Of a stretch of DNA of 64,000 nucleotides, positions 33,359 to 44,102 are shown piece by piece; positions within the stretch are counted from its first letter, which is position 1, and the number at the start of each line of letters is the position of its first letter. The stretch is from contig CM043969.1 in the NCBI GenBank assembly GCA_014529385.2, positions 10,643,001 through 10,707,000 on the forward strand. Direction: 5' to 3'. The notes under the pieces were generated by a model, which had not been told where the DNA came from, ran no database searches, and saw nothing but the letters and a program-made list of their open reading frames with translations. This stretch comes from Adiantum capillus-veneris (Eukaryota; Streptophyta; Polypodiopsida; Polypodiales; Pteridaceae). Position numbers and translations under genes: made by a program.

Positions 33359-34680
33359 GTGACTGAATCCCTGAAGGGTGATGAGCAACATTCATTACAG
33401 CTCATCACACTGAATAAGAGATTAAGACATCAATATGCTCCTACTAGGATGTATTTGGAGGATGATACTCTGATCTCTAATCTGGCACGCTTTCAAATGC
33501 TATATGTTGGAGCCAGAGAAATGGTACAACATTGGAAATCAGCTGCCTTTCATGATCAAGAAGTGTGCCAATTGCCTGAGCATCCCAACAAAATCCAGTT
33601 GTTGGACAGGGTACCTGAGTGGGTGCTAACTTCTGCTGATAGGATAGCCAATCCACATTGGCAATGACAGTCCACTGCAGACCGACATTCCCTAGCCCTA
33701 GAGTTTGACTTTCTCTTTAGAAACAAGCCAACATACAAATGTATGAAGGAAGTCAGAACTCAGTTGAAAGAAGTTTTACTTTAGATGCAAATTGCCAGAG
33801 GAGTTCTAGACGAGCGAGTGAATGCCATTATTGAAGAACAGGCTTCTAACATTCCAAGGGACCTCGGACTCAAATGATAGTAGGAGAACAGGCAATTGCT
33901 CTCCGAAGACTTTTTAGCTAGTCCGGGTTACCAGAAATATGATTCAGCAGGAGAACCAAAGTATTTTAAATTTTTTGAAGTTTGTGCCTAATTCTCCAGT
34001 TCTCCTGTATGCTTACCTGCTAAAGAAGCTAAATTGCCCAAATTCTTTTCGGCCTTGTATCCCCAACATCCTAAACCAACGGACCGTCTCACTTACTTTG
34101 GTATCACTAATGACCTTTAGGATTGGTATGAGCGGACCACTATGGAATGGAAAACTTGGCAAACACTAATCAATGATGCCCTCAAATTGAATGATGCCAT
34201 GGAGTTGCAGGGAAAAATGCAGAGGGTCAAAATTTGAATGGGACAGTGGAAGATCCATCTTTGAGGTTTGACGAAGATCACAAATTAGTTGCTGCAACTG
34301 ACTGTGGAGTCTTCCAAAATCCCTAAAAAGGATATCACAACTAAACCAGGACTGGGACCACAATACAGAGAAATGGATGAGATTCTCTTCGAAGCCAGAA
34401 TTAAGACGAATCAACCTCTTCCACAAGGATGGATCCACACTGCCTCACACTGTAACAAACTGGCCAGAACCCGTCTGACAAAGGGAAAACACACTATGTA
34501 TGATCCCGAAACCAAAACTTACAACCCTCTCACGCCTTATGAATTTGAGATCTCCACTGAAAGGAGGGACCAACTTGAGTAGGAGGCCATTTACAGACTT
34601 ACCCAGAAGGAGAATGCTGGCACTAGGACTTCTGAGGCACCAACATCAAAGAAGGGTAAGAGGAAGCAGGTTCAGTGGAA
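33359..34680 (+). pseudogene. G2 accessory ORF C, unassigned
   Basis: Broken frame: YAPTRMYLEDDTLISNLARF, FQMLYVGAREMVQHWKSAAF, EWVLTSADRIANPHW, then FLFRNKPTYKCMKEVRTQL after a stop, and from 34289 PGLGPQYREMDEILFEARIK and HTMYDPETKTYNPLTPYEF with a KKGKRKQVQWKD basic end. Stops at 33665, 33782, 33878 and others. No family recognised. Together with A and B it fills the 4 kb between integrase and the 3' LTR. Confidence 0.4.
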
Positions 34681-34689
34681 GGATACTGG

Positions 34690-34963
34690 GTAGTTCCATC
34701 TCAGAATCAGACGATGGATTTTTCCAGTAAGGCACTGGGATCCCTTGGCTGGGCACCCTTGGAATTACAATTATAGGAATGTCAAGCACTCAACAAGCAT
34801 GAAGTATGGCATAAATTCATACCAAAAGAGTACTATCATGAGGAACATTGGCTAAACTCATGAGGAACATTGGCCAACTCAGCAGCACCAAATCAGAATC
34901 AGGCGATGGATTTTTTTTCAAAAATTTTGGAACCATATCAAAATTCAAGAAAGGAGGGAAGGA
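34690..34963 (+). promoter_or_regulatory. G2 3' noncoding end and polypurine tract
   Basis: AAGAAAGGAGGGAAGGA (34946-34963) abuts the 3' LTR and is the plus-strand primer site. Upstream, ATCAGACGATGGATTTTT at 34703 and ATCAGGCGATGGATTTTT at 34896 are a short direct duplication, and a 27-base unit around ATGAGGAACATTGGC is repeated at 34838 and 34858. Confidence 0.75.
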
Positions 34964-35465
34964 TGTAGAAGGCGAAGACAGTCCTGGCAGGCAGGAACTG
35001 TTCCTTAGAAGATCGGCCAGCGGGAGGCAATTGAATTGGAAATAATTACTACAGGCAATTATTGTAGTAACTACAGCCAATTACTGTAGTAACTTAGGAG
35101 AGCTATAAATAGGACCCACTACATTATAATGGGGTTCCGAACTGTTTGTACTTGGCTATAGCTTTCTTAGCACTTTCGAGCTCTTCGCCTCTAGCTTAAC
35201 TTGTAATCATCAATTTTGTTATCATTTGACCTTGAACCGTTACACACTGTACTAGTTAACCTTGATCTATTAATCTGAATTGGCAAATACTCTTTCTAGT
35301 TTTCCAAGTATGTCTCTCATTTCAGTATCATATTTTCCAGCTCAGTTATCTATTTCAGTTAAGTCGATGCTCTGTTCCAGTATCACTTTTGAACTGACGG
35401 CATACTCGGTAGCTTTAAATTCTAGAACCAAAATTAGTTGTCTGAAGAGATCAACTCCAATTCCA
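34964..35465 (+). repeat. G2 3' LTR
   Basis: Starts TGTAGAAGGCGAAGACAGTC and ends CCAATTCCA, with GACCA of the target duplication next. TATA-like AGCTATAAATAGGAC at about 35100. It contains a duplicated AATTACTGTAGTAACT block absent from the 5' copy. Confidence 0.85.
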
Positions 35466-35960
35466 GACCATAAGTTCATTCAGTAGATTTTCAATTACCT
35501 CATTGAGGAAATGAGTTCCCCTATCATTGACAATTTCTATTGGAAGTCCATATCTTGTGAATACATTCTCATACAAGAATGCTGTTGTGGTTCTAGCATC
35601 ATTCTTCCTGGTTGCCTTAGCCTCTTCCCACTTGGTCAAATAGTCTGTAGCTACAATGATATATTGAGATTGAGTTTTATAAGCAGATGGTTGTATTGGT
35701 CTACCAAAATCTATGTCCCATTTTGCAAAAGCTCTAGCCCCTATTATTGGTCTTAAAGGCATGCTATCTACCCTTGTTGGCATTTTTTCTAGTTGTCATG
35801 CATCACATCTTTGAGCATATTCTTTGGCATCTGCAATAAGTGTTGGCCACCAAATGCCTACCATTAAAATTGCTCTAGTGGTGATTTCACTAGAAAAGTG
35901 ACCTCCAGCTAATTCAGCATGTGCTTGCTCTAGAAAGGGTATATATTCATCTTCATTTTC
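35466..35960 (-). pseudogene. G1 integrase core, first half
   Basis: Minus strand: MPLRPIIGARAFAKWDIDFG (first catalytic Asp in DIDF), QYIIVATDYLTKWEEAKAT, YENVFTRYGLPIEIVNDRGT (second Asp in NDRG) and ENLLNELMV, where G2 was inserted. The remaining half is at 20442-21075. Upstream on the minus strand, near 35790-35830, KMCDA-type codons suggest the end of the HHCC finger. Confidence 0.85.
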
Positions 35961-36480
35961 ACAGAGACGCAAATGTTGATCCTTTCCCCTCTTATAAAAT
36001 TGTTTTCAATAAGAGCATAGTCTCTTGCTTCAGTTTCAATAGCTCTTTGGCGGCGTTTACTCATATCCTCCGGAAATGTTATGGTTGATAAGTAAGTAAC
36101 TATATAGTTACTCCACTTAGGAATGAGTGAGATTTGAAATAATGTCACATGAGGTATGGGTGTTTGTTTTTGGCATTGAATACATCTTTCATAAATAAGT
36201 GAACATCACTCCTCATGGTTGGACAAAATACTCCAAGCCTATGGATCTGTTGCATAGTTTGGTCTTCCGCAAAGTGAAGTCCCACTATGGGAATGTGAGC
36301 TTGATTTAGGTTTTGGGTTTTCTCCTCAGGATAAATACACACAAGAAATATTCCATATTGAATTCTTTTGTATAGCCTCCCAGCTAGTAATTGATACATA
36401 GTTGATTTCCCAATTAGTCCTCGTGTAATAGGAAGTGATATTTGAGAATCCACTTGAGCTATAGTCATCAATGAAACCAT
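35961..36480 (-). pseudogene. G1 connection and integrase zinc region
   Basis: Minus-strand pieces RGLIGKSTMYQLLAGRLYKR, GLHFAEDQTMQQIHRLGVF and CPTMRSDVHLFMKDV have the usual order of the segment before the integrase core (second codon block lies where WP....D...Y...C..C is expected). Frames shift at about 36150. Confidence 0.65.
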
Positions 36481-37109
36481 GTTTTCTGACCAACGGGGTA
36501 TCGTATCATTTCCACGGAGAACAAATATGCATGCGATAGATCATATTCTACCCCTTTTGGCGGTTCTCCTAAAATATTTTTTGATAAATGATCTGCTCTT
36601 TGGTGTGTGGTGCCTTTTTTTACAACTATAGTGAAATCAAATTCCAAAAAAATGATGAAACATCTCACTATTCTTCATGTGTTTCATGGCTTATTGACCA
36701 AATATAATAAAACTTGGTGGTCCACAAACAACACAAACGTGTTGGCTAATATGTAATGTTTATACTTTTCTACGGCATAGATCATCCCTAATCCTTCTTT
36801 TTCGGTGGTTGTATAGTTTTTCTCCGCAACATCCAATTCTCTACTAGCATAGGAAATGGGTAAGTCAATATTTTCGTCCCCTCGTTGAGCTAATATACAC
36901 CCAATGAAAAAATTGGAAGCATCAACATGTACATGGAATATCTTAATCCAACCTAGTGCTTTCAATATTGGGGATGTAGTGAGATCTTGTTTAAGATTCA
37001 TGAAGGATTCTTCACACTCATCAATCCATACAAAGAGTGTAATCAGGCCATACATGGGTTTTACAATTATCGCATATATATATATATAAAAATCTTCTAT
37101 AATATCCAC
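36468..37109 (-). pseudogene. G1 RNase H
   Basis: Minus strand: TSPILKALGWIKIFHVHVDA, SNFFIGCILAQRGDENIDLP, SYASRELDVAEKNYTTTEKE, MIYAVEKYKHYILANTFVLF and VDHQVLLYLVNKP, then FLEFDFTIVVKKGTTHQRAD and HLSKN. Catalytic positions VDAS, TTTEKE and VDHQ are in place. A stop near 36684 and a frame change separate the tail. Confidence 0.85.
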
Positions 37110-37960
37110 AATTTCCCGTGAAAGCCAGAACCCCTTTGACTATTGTCGATCTTGGTAATTCAGCAATAACATGAATTTTATCCATATCGGTTGCTATGCC
37201 GTTTTTAGACACTATATGTCAAGAATTTCTCCTTGTCTGGCCATAAATGTGTATTTTTCAGGATTTAAGCAAATCCTATAAATTCTACATTTTTCAAAGA
37301 CCCTTTTGAGATGTTTAAAATGAGTAGCCTGGATTGACGAATGTACACATAAATCATCAATATATACTTCCAAGAAATTCCTAAGATATTCTTTGAAAGC
37401 GTGGCTCATCAATCTTTGGAATGTGGCATGAGCGTTAGTTAGCCCAAAAGGTATAACCTTATAGGCAAAAATATCCCATTCAGATGCAAAGGTAGTTTTA
37501 TGCTAACCTTTTGGATCAACCAAAAGTTGATTGTATCCCAAAAAGCCGTTTTAAAAGCTGTAAGCTTCTTTTCTTGCAACTCGTTCTAAAACATGCTCGG
37601 TGATTGGAAGAGGGTAGTTATCTCTAATGGTGGCTGCATTCACTTGTTTGAGATTGACACATACTCTTAATTTTCCATTTTTATTGGATACCACCACAAT
37701 TGGAGACACCCAGTCTATGTATTCAATTTCATAAATGAATTTGGCTTCCTTGAGCTTCTCTATCTCTTCCTTGATCTTTTTAGCAAATGTTTCATTATAA
37801 GTATATGGCCATTGTCTACTTGGTTTTGCATCATTTCTCATAGGTATGGTATGTTAACAAATTTCTGGATCAACACCCTTGAGATCTTTATAAGACCAAG
37901 CAAAGATACCTCCATATTCTTTCAGTAAGCTTAGCAAAAGCTCTTCTTCTTCTTCAGTCA
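37021..37960 (-). pseudogene. G1 reverse transcriptase
   Basis: Minus strand: DAKPSRQWPYTYNETFAKKI, AKFIYEIEYIDWVSPIVVVS, NKNGKLRVCVNLKQVNAATI and EHVLERVARKEAYSF, a break, then MSHAFKEYLRNFLEVYIDDL (catalytic YIDD at about 37353-37364) and CLNPEKYTFMARQGEILDI, followed by SKNGIATDMDKIHVIAELPR. Frameshifts and stops near 37550, 37412 and 37212. An AT microsatellite of about 12 bp lies at 37076. Upstream to about 37960 the EYGGIFAWSYKDLKGVD region is readable with stops. Confidence 0.85.
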
Positions 37961-38956
37961 AGTCATTCGCAATGTAGGCAGGTCTGGGCTCTTCTCCTAG
38001 TTCGGCTAACTGTATTTTCTTTGCATTTTCAGGTCCTTCATAAGACTCACCGTGATTTTTTAGCTCCCTTACAGGTAGCTAAATGTATTTCCTTTGCATT
38101 TTTAGGTCCTTCATATGACTCACCCTACTTTTTTAGCTCTCTTACAGGTTATTCCACTATGATCTTTTGGTCTTGGAGAGTATATTTTTTGTAATGAGAT
38201 GGAACACTCATTCCATCATTTTTCTCTTCCTCGGTTGTTTCCATTTCAGTGGTATACACCTCTTTTAGAGTTTTTTTCAACTATGGATATTTTTTCTTTC
38301 GTCCAACCCATGTCATGGATGATTCATCATCCTGGTGCTTAGGTTGTGACCGAGTTTTCTTTTTCATTTTTCTTGGTTTTTTTTATGTACCTTGCTTGTT
38401 GTTTGAAAGATACCCGTGATTTTGTCTTTGACACAATCATGTGCATCTATCTGCATCAGAAACTATGTTCTGCTAGAAATTGATGGCATAGGTCTAGATT
38501 TCAATTTTTTTGTCTCTCTTTTCCTTCTATACCATTTCTGTCATCTTGGTTTTGGATTTGGGAAGTCAAAAAACTTTTCCTCTCCTCCTTTTAGGAGTAG
38601 TTGGGCTCTCCCATGTTCTTTTTATGATCCAAAATCATCGGATTAGATGAATGTTCTTCAAACTCATCAGTAGCATCATAATAAAGGTCTAAAAAGACTT
38701 GTTGAGATTTCAGTAAGTCCTTGGGTTCTTGAACTTCATCTTCAATTTGAATGGTTGAGACCATTTATATGGGAATTATGTCATAACCATCCTCATTGCA
38801 AAATTGAGTAAGCATAGATGTATTCACACACACATCCATTGTTGCCAAAATTTGAGTCCATTCAAATGGTTCAAACAATACTCCAAAAAGGGTTTAGGTA
38901 TATATGCTTCATCTGTGAAATCCCTATCTAATATACATTCTTCTCGTTTTAAACTC
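37961..38956 (-). other. G1 spacer between protease and RT
   Basis: About 1 kb of acidic, low-complexity coding-like sequence on the minus strand, including a direct repeat of a TTAGCTCCCTTACAGGTAGC-like unit at 38060 and 38135. No domain is recognised. It fits the long linker between protease and RT in this lineage. Confidence 0.45.
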
Positions 38957-39589
38957 TCATTTTTTTGAAGCTCTACACATCCAAATAGTTGTGTCTTTGT
39001 TTAACCAAGATGGAAGCTTTGATTTAGCTGAAGAGACTGAGTCACATTCTTGAATGGGTACTTTCATTACATCTCTATAAGTATGATCCTTCAAATTAAC
39101 CCTTGTGATTGATCCCACTTGCCTCGAGTACATGTAATTGTTTCCCCAATCTTGAATGAGTTGTACTTGCCGCATGAATAGCCTTCCCAAGATGATTTCA
39201 TAATTAAGTTTCATTCCAAATTCTAGTATTGCAGCCAATTGTAACTTCATTCAAGTTTGTCTAGTGGTTGGATTTCTCCATGATTTTCATACTGCTTTTG
39301 TGGCTATGGCTATGCCTGCCCCACTATCCAGTATTTCCGTGGTTTCTATATCATGATATCTCACCAAAAGGGTTGTGTTTCCTTCTTCACCCTCATAATA
39401 TTTTCGGACTTTGCTCATAGAGATGGATCTAATCTCCTTGTTATTCCATTCATGTTTCAACTTACCCAAATTTTTTGTGACTAGCCCTGTTATCCCCACC
39501 TTCTCTAGGGTTTTTTGTAAATCATTCCATAAATATGGTATGATTTTTAACATTTCTTCTAAGGTAAGAGTACATTGAATGGGTGTCAA
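38957..39589 (-). pseudogene. G1 canonical protease
   Basis: Minus strand: YHDIETTEILDSGAGIAIAT (catalytic DSG intact) ends in a stop near 39287, continues as LQLAAILEFGMKLNYEIILG (the ILG motif), RLFMRQVQLIQDWGNNYMYS and TRVNLKDHTYRDVMKVPIQ. The order is that of a retropepsin placed between gag and RT as usual in gypsy elements. The N-terminal 60 residues (MTPIQCTLTLEEMLKIIPYL) are the link from Gag. Confidence 0.8.
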
Positions 39590-39652
39590 TATGATTGAAT
39601 GAATGTTCTCTACCTCTAGGGTCTGTTCCGCTCTTTTTACCTGAGTGGTTTT

Positions 39653-40348
39653 TCAGACTATGGACTTATCTTCATTGTCTCCTAAGTAAGAGGGTAGTGT
39701 TTTTAGAGTCAATGGATTAGACATTCCTGATGCTTTAAAACTGCAATCCCCATAAAAGGATTGTATATCCATGTCCATATCAGGAGGTGAATTGTCTAAC
39801 CAAACTTCCTCTATAGGAACTGATTTTAAAGTTATGCTCCCATCATTAATCTCTTTCACTTTTTCCCATAAATGTCCTAGACAGTCTTCTTCCACAAACG
39901 GAATTCCATCTAAAGCATCTTCACTATTAGACACTATGAGTTCTGGCTCTTTAGTTTGAAGGCGGGGTTCTACTACCACTTTGGATTTCCCTTTATTGGT
40001 TTCTACCACAAGCTCCTCAGGTTTTTCTATAGTCTCAAGCTTGGGTTTTTGTTTTTCTAGCATTTCTTCAGTAATTCTTACCAAATTTTGATAAGCTTCA
40101 AGATTAGCTGCTTCCATATCTTGAGAAGGATAGTTTTTCCATTTGTTTTTCATATTTTGGCCTACTTTAAGCCCCACTTGGAAATCTTCCAAGGTTGCAT
40201 GGATTGGCTCAAAAAAATTGTCTAGCAAAATTGATCCTCCAGATTTTATTGTGGTTTCCTTCATTTCACTCTCAGTTTCTTTCACTTTTTCTCGAAATAG
40301 CTTTTTGGTTTTTTCCTCAATTTCTTTATTTTGTTTTTGTTTTTCCAT
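39653..40348 (-). CDS. G1 Gag-protease linker
   Basis: An open 231-codon stretch on the minus strand, rich in Lys and Glu (KEIEEKTKKLFREKVKETES), with FFEPIHATLEDFQVGLKVGQ and EDCLGHLWEKVKEINDGSIT. It lies between the zinc knuckle region (40540-40740) and the protease. No catalytic motif; probably a structural linker with coiled-coil propensity in its first 40 residues. Confidence 0.55.
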   Translation of the reverse strand: MEKQKQNKEIEEKTKKLFREKVKETESEMKETTIKSGGSILLDNFFEPIHATLEDFQVGLKVGQNMKNKWKNYPSQDMEAANLEAYQNLVRITEEMLEKQKPKLETIEKPEELVVETNKGKSKVVVEPRLQTKEPELIVSNSEDALDGIPFVEEDCLGHLWEKVKEINDGSITLKSVPIEEVWLDNSPPDMDMDIQSFYGDCSFKASGMSNPLTLKTLPSYLGDNEDKSIV

Positions 40349-40499
40349 CTCATATTTTTAACGTATTCTTTTCTTGGTCTTTTGCGAGGAATTTTTAGTA
40401 TTATTTGATTCATCAGAGGAGTTGTGTTTCTTTTTCTTAGCTTGGGCTCTAGTGATCACCTTGATTGGAACAATAGGTTAACTTTTCAAATAGCTACTA

Positions 40500-40745
40500 G
40501 GTATCACTTGGACTACATTCACCATTGCTTTTTCTTTGTTTAACGGATTCTTTGGACAGTCTTCAAGGAAGTGTCCACCCTTCTTGCAACATTGTGTACA
40601 AAAATCTTCAACTGGCTTAATGTTCTTGTCAGGTTCTGGGCATTCATTTTTTCAGTGATCATCTGCACCACAATTATGGAAATTTCCAGTCTTTTGCATA
40701 ATCATGGTTCTTACCATCAGAGGTGTAACACCTTGATTATCTACA
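40500..40745 (-). pseudogene. G1 nucleocapsid zinc knuckle region
   Basis: Minus strand codons read TGNFHNCGADDH, a stop, KNECPEPDKN, then CTQCCKKGGHFLEDCP. The second is a C-x2-C-x5-H-x4-C knuckle, one residue longer than usual, and the first is broken by the stop. Confidence 0.65.
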
Positions 40746-41035
40746 AAGTACATCGGTGTAAACTCTGGTGTTGTGTAAGGGGTGTGTAAGTCACGGGCTC
40801 TTCCATTGAAGGTGGATGTGAATTATACCACTCTCCTTCTACCATTATTGTAGATGGACTAAGCTCAACATAAGGTGTAACAGGCACTTGTGTCTGTTTA
40901 TCTATGACTCCTTCTGAATGCATGTACTTTACATGCACTACATTATGTCCAGGAAATGGAGGTTGTTGACCCAACACAGGTTGTGGTCTTTCCATACCCA
41001 TCAGTGGTCTTTGTGTTGGGGCCATAGTACTTTGG

Positions 41036-42023
41036 TCAGTAATAGCACTCATTGGTCTCATGGTTTGTCCATTTACCCTCAATAGCACACCATTTCTGTG
41101 GCCTAACTGGTTGTCCCTGTTGAGGTATTCGTTGTCCAGGTCCCCTCATAGGAGCCTTTTGCATATTATCCATCATTTCATTCATCCTTTTCAGGATGTC
41201 TTCTATGGTTGTAAGTGGTGTTGTAGCAGCTGGTCCCACTTGTGTTGGTTTTGTGAATGCTGTTTTCTCACTCTGATTATCCTTAGGGACATCTCCTTCA
41301 TTGAAAATATCACAATTGTCTCCCAAGTCAATAGCATCTGATACACACTCTTCTGGGGTCGTATGCTTCTTGTTTTACAGTATAGCATGAAGTTCTTTAT
41401 TGAGAAACAATGACACTACTCTTTCTTCTGTTGGTATTTCTAATTCTAGACATCTTGCAAATTGCAATGTATTGCTTCATCCTAGTTGCACAATCCCTAA
41501 CACACTCACCTTGTTTCTCTTTGGAGCTATAGATTTGAGCTAATGTGTTATGTTTGATCCCAATTTTGGAACATGCAGCTACAAATCCCTAAGTTAATGT
41601 ATTTAAATCCATGATAGCCCTTGGTGGAATGTTTTGGAACCATGTCAAAGCTTTTCCTTCTAAAGTCATTCCAAATCCCTCAAATTGAGTGTGGAAATCA
41701 AATATGTGTTTTGCTCTTAGCACTTTCTTGAAGCTAGGTAAGTCATCATAAGGATCCCCAGATCCATTGTATTTTTTGATCCATTTTTTAAAATTAGCTG
41801 GTCTAACACGTCTGTTTGGCTCAGCTCCATCTCTTTTGGCAGTTGGTCCTGTCTCAAGTCCTTCAAACCAATATGTTGGAAATAGTAACTCATGTAGCCC
41901 TGCACTGGCTCTAACATCACTCGGTTTTTTTTGTGATGAGGTAGGTTCGGGTTTTTCCACATTGCTCCCAAAAGATTTATTGTGGAGTTTCTCTCTTGGA
42001 ATTGGATCAGGTCCATGTCCCAA
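41036..42023 (-). pseudogene. G1 Gag capsid
   Basis: Minus strand: FKKWIKKYNGSGDPYDDLPS, FKKVLRAKHIFDFHTQFEGF and GMTLEGKALTWFQNIPPRAI are the Retrotrans_gag core (W-F after EGKA). After a TAA at about 41590 it continues SKIGIKHNTLAQIYSSKEKQ, RDCATRMKQYIA and from 41326 GDNCDIFNEGDVPKDNQSEK with RMNEMMDNMQKAPM, the C-terminal part leading to the zinc knuckles. Confidence 0.85.
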
Positions 42024-42286
42024 TATTCAATCTCTTATAGAGTATTCTTGGTATCTTGTCTATTCTACCTCCTCAGGACTCATCATAGCAAATTTATTGT
42101 TATAACAATCCTTAAATAGGTAAGATGGTAGATCTGTTAGACCCTTGTCCTTGATCTTGAATATATAGATGATCTTCATGGGTGTTAACTACCCTAATCT
42201 GGCATGAGAGGTCCATAAAAGATCCTTGACATTCCTATCCTTCCAACAATAGACTCCAATCCTAAGATTATCATTGCTAAGCCATT

Positions 42287-42604
42287 TCAAAGGTTCAGAT
42301 CAACTTGATCATATCCCTCGAATTCTAAAGTCGGTGGATCTTCTTTTGCTGCCATATCTGGAATTAGTGTATTCACTTCTAATCCCCATTTGTCTATCAC
42401 ATTAGGATTTTCAACTTTTACATATTGAGTCTCTTTTTTATCCATATACATTTTTCCTTTTTTGTTTGCTCTTATTTCCTCTTCAAAATCTATGTTATGG
42501 TCATTAATGCAAATGATGGCATACTCTCCATTAGCAGCCCGGTAAACGTGAGCTCCATGGACTTGAATCCGTTTTCCACTTGACTTGAATTCAACTTTTG
42601 TCAA
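42287..42604 (-). CDS. G1 N-terminal Gag ORF
   Basis: A 105-codon minus-strand ORF starts MTKVEFKSSGKRIQVHGAHV and ends YDQVDLNL. It lies upstream of the capsid in the right orientation, so it is probably the start of the element's Gag or a short leader ORF. It is basic at first and acidic at the end. No homology recognised. Confidence 0.4.
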   Translation of the reverse strand: MTKVEFKSSGKRIQVHGAHVYRAANGEYAIICINDHNIDFEEEIRANKKGKMYMDKKETQYVKVENPNVIDKWGLEVNTLIPDMAAKEDPPTLEFEGYDQVDLNL

Positions 42605-43406
42605 GCTCCCAATTATTTGCTTGCAACCTAGTTCCTGTGATAGTTTTAACCAAGTTAGTTGTTTTCTTTCAAAGACTGTACAATTTTTGCTAACTATTGT
42701 GATTGGTCTATGTATATCACTTCAATCTGAGCTAAGTGAGTCACCAAATGAGATTTCCAGATTCTACCCTTGCAAAGAGTTAAAGGACTAATCTGCAACC
42801 TGGAAACTCAGTTATCATGTATTAATTTTAATCCGATGGAACCCAAACCTGGCCAATGATTTTTTTAGACTTGTTTTGCCATATAGACACCTTGTTGTAG
42901 TCTCTGGACAAGTTTCACTGAGTTTGAACAAGATTATTCCAAGTTACTTAGGTCTCATCTTTGTGATCCAAATTTCACCAAACTTGATATGAGTAGTCTA
43001 CTTGATGTGCTTAACCATGTGGTATACTCAATTGTGTTAAAAATCTCAAATCTGGGATATATGTAAATAATCAAGCGATTATTTACTTCTGGGGCTTTTT
43101 AGCATTCTTTTACCAAGTTGATGATACAAACAGGTAAAGCAACTCAACTTAAGCTCCCTAGCAAAATTTCACAAAGTTTAGATAAACCTTGCTCAATTTG
43201 TCAACAATTTTGTGTCCGTAGACTGTCTTTACAAAAACTGGCCACAATTTTCACTTTAAAGATCCCACTTTTACCAAATTTGATGTGAGTGCTCATTACA
43301 ACATGCCTAAGTATGTGGCATTGCCATTTGACCAAAAACACTTTGATTTGAGATAAATGTAAATAATCATAATTATCTGGCAAATTTTGACATCTTTCTG
43401 GCCAGG
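42605..43406 (-). other. G1 leader or 5' LTR region, no gene
   Basis: Noncoding AT-rich DNA with repeated ACCAA(A)CTTGATATGAGT- and TCACCAAA-like words at 42968-42990, 43264-43284 and elsewhere, and an AAATAATCA(A)G(C)GATTATT palindrome-like stretch near 43065. An LTR is expected, but no counterpart is visible at the 3' side near 18-19 kb. Confidence 0.4.
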
Positions 43407-43896
43407 ATGCACAATTTTGCCTATGGGTGAGAGGGACGTAGCTTCCCTAGTGTCGGTGTTGACACATCCATACGCGATGGGTAGTCCTGAGGATGCAATG
43501 ATTGCATATAGCGCAGGGGAGCCGAGTACAGCTAGTCTTGCGCAGATTTCGTCAGCGTTTCGGACGTCTCATGTTCGACTTGTTACTGTCGAGGCCCGAC
43601 CTAGCAGCTATAATGGGAGCATTTGTACCAGGGATTGTCACCCGTACGGTGGCTGACACTAGCATGACGTTTCGTAGAGCTTTGCAGATCATACAGAGTT
43701 GTCTGTGGGATTTACATGCAGCCTCCAGCGTGGGTACACACACTCGTCTACCACCAGAACCGATATGACTACGTGTAGATCGACAGAGTGAGCCAGTGGG
43801 TGTAGGTTGGAAGAGTCCCTCACCTAGTTTCTTGTATATAGTAGCAGTTTAGCTAGTAAGCCTCGCTTATCGACGCATCGCCTTTAAGTGGGAGAT
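43407..43896 (+). pseudogene. C3: copia-derived element, 3' coding remnant
   Basis: The plus strand reads ASLAQISSAF in one frame and, after a shift, GRLMFDLLLSRPDLAA, MGAFVPGIVTRTVADTSMTF and SVGTHTRLPPEP, then SEPVGVG before the PPT. This aligns along its length with the end of the C2 polyprotein and, more distantly, with copia C1 (SLMYAMIATRPDIAFAVGVV). RNase H is deleted in the same way as in C2, so the two belong to one family. The 5' part is missing. Confidence 0.65.
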
Positions 43897-44102
43897 TGTT
43901 GGGGTAAAGGTGCTACGCCTTTCGCCCGCCCGGACATCCAATGTCCGACCGCCCATCCACGTGTGTACATACCCTTATTCTTCATTACATATGAGAATAA
44001 GGAACTCCTCATCTAAGTCTTGTGAGACTGCACCGCCCATACCGGCTTGTGCTCTTCCTCCTCGTCGTACCGTGCACGCACGCATTCGCGCACACGTGCA
44101 CT
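43883..44102 (+). repeat. C3 polypurine tract and 3' LTR
   Basis: TTTAAGTGGGAGAT then TGTTGGGGTAAAGGTGC at 43897. Ends near GTGCACTCA (44102), about 205 bp by this estimate. Shares its first 10 bases and GCCCGCCCGG-type GC-rich segment with the C1 and C2 LTRs. Confidence 0.6.

Larger units (their letters stand above)
21076..35465 (+). mobile_element. G2: Ty3/gypsy retrotransposon nested in G1
   Basis: LTRs 21076-21526 and 34964-35465 start TGTAGAAGGCGAAGAC and end ATTCCA. GACCA is duplicated at 21071-21075 and 35466-35470. Between them lie gag, zinc knuckles, protease, RT, RNase H, integrase and a long extra region, in the usual gypsy order, with many stops. Its left and right flanks are the two halves of the G1 integrase on the minus strand. 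A copia-derived element (C2) is inserted between the integrase zinc region and core. Without C2 the element would be about 11 kb. Confidence 0.9.
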
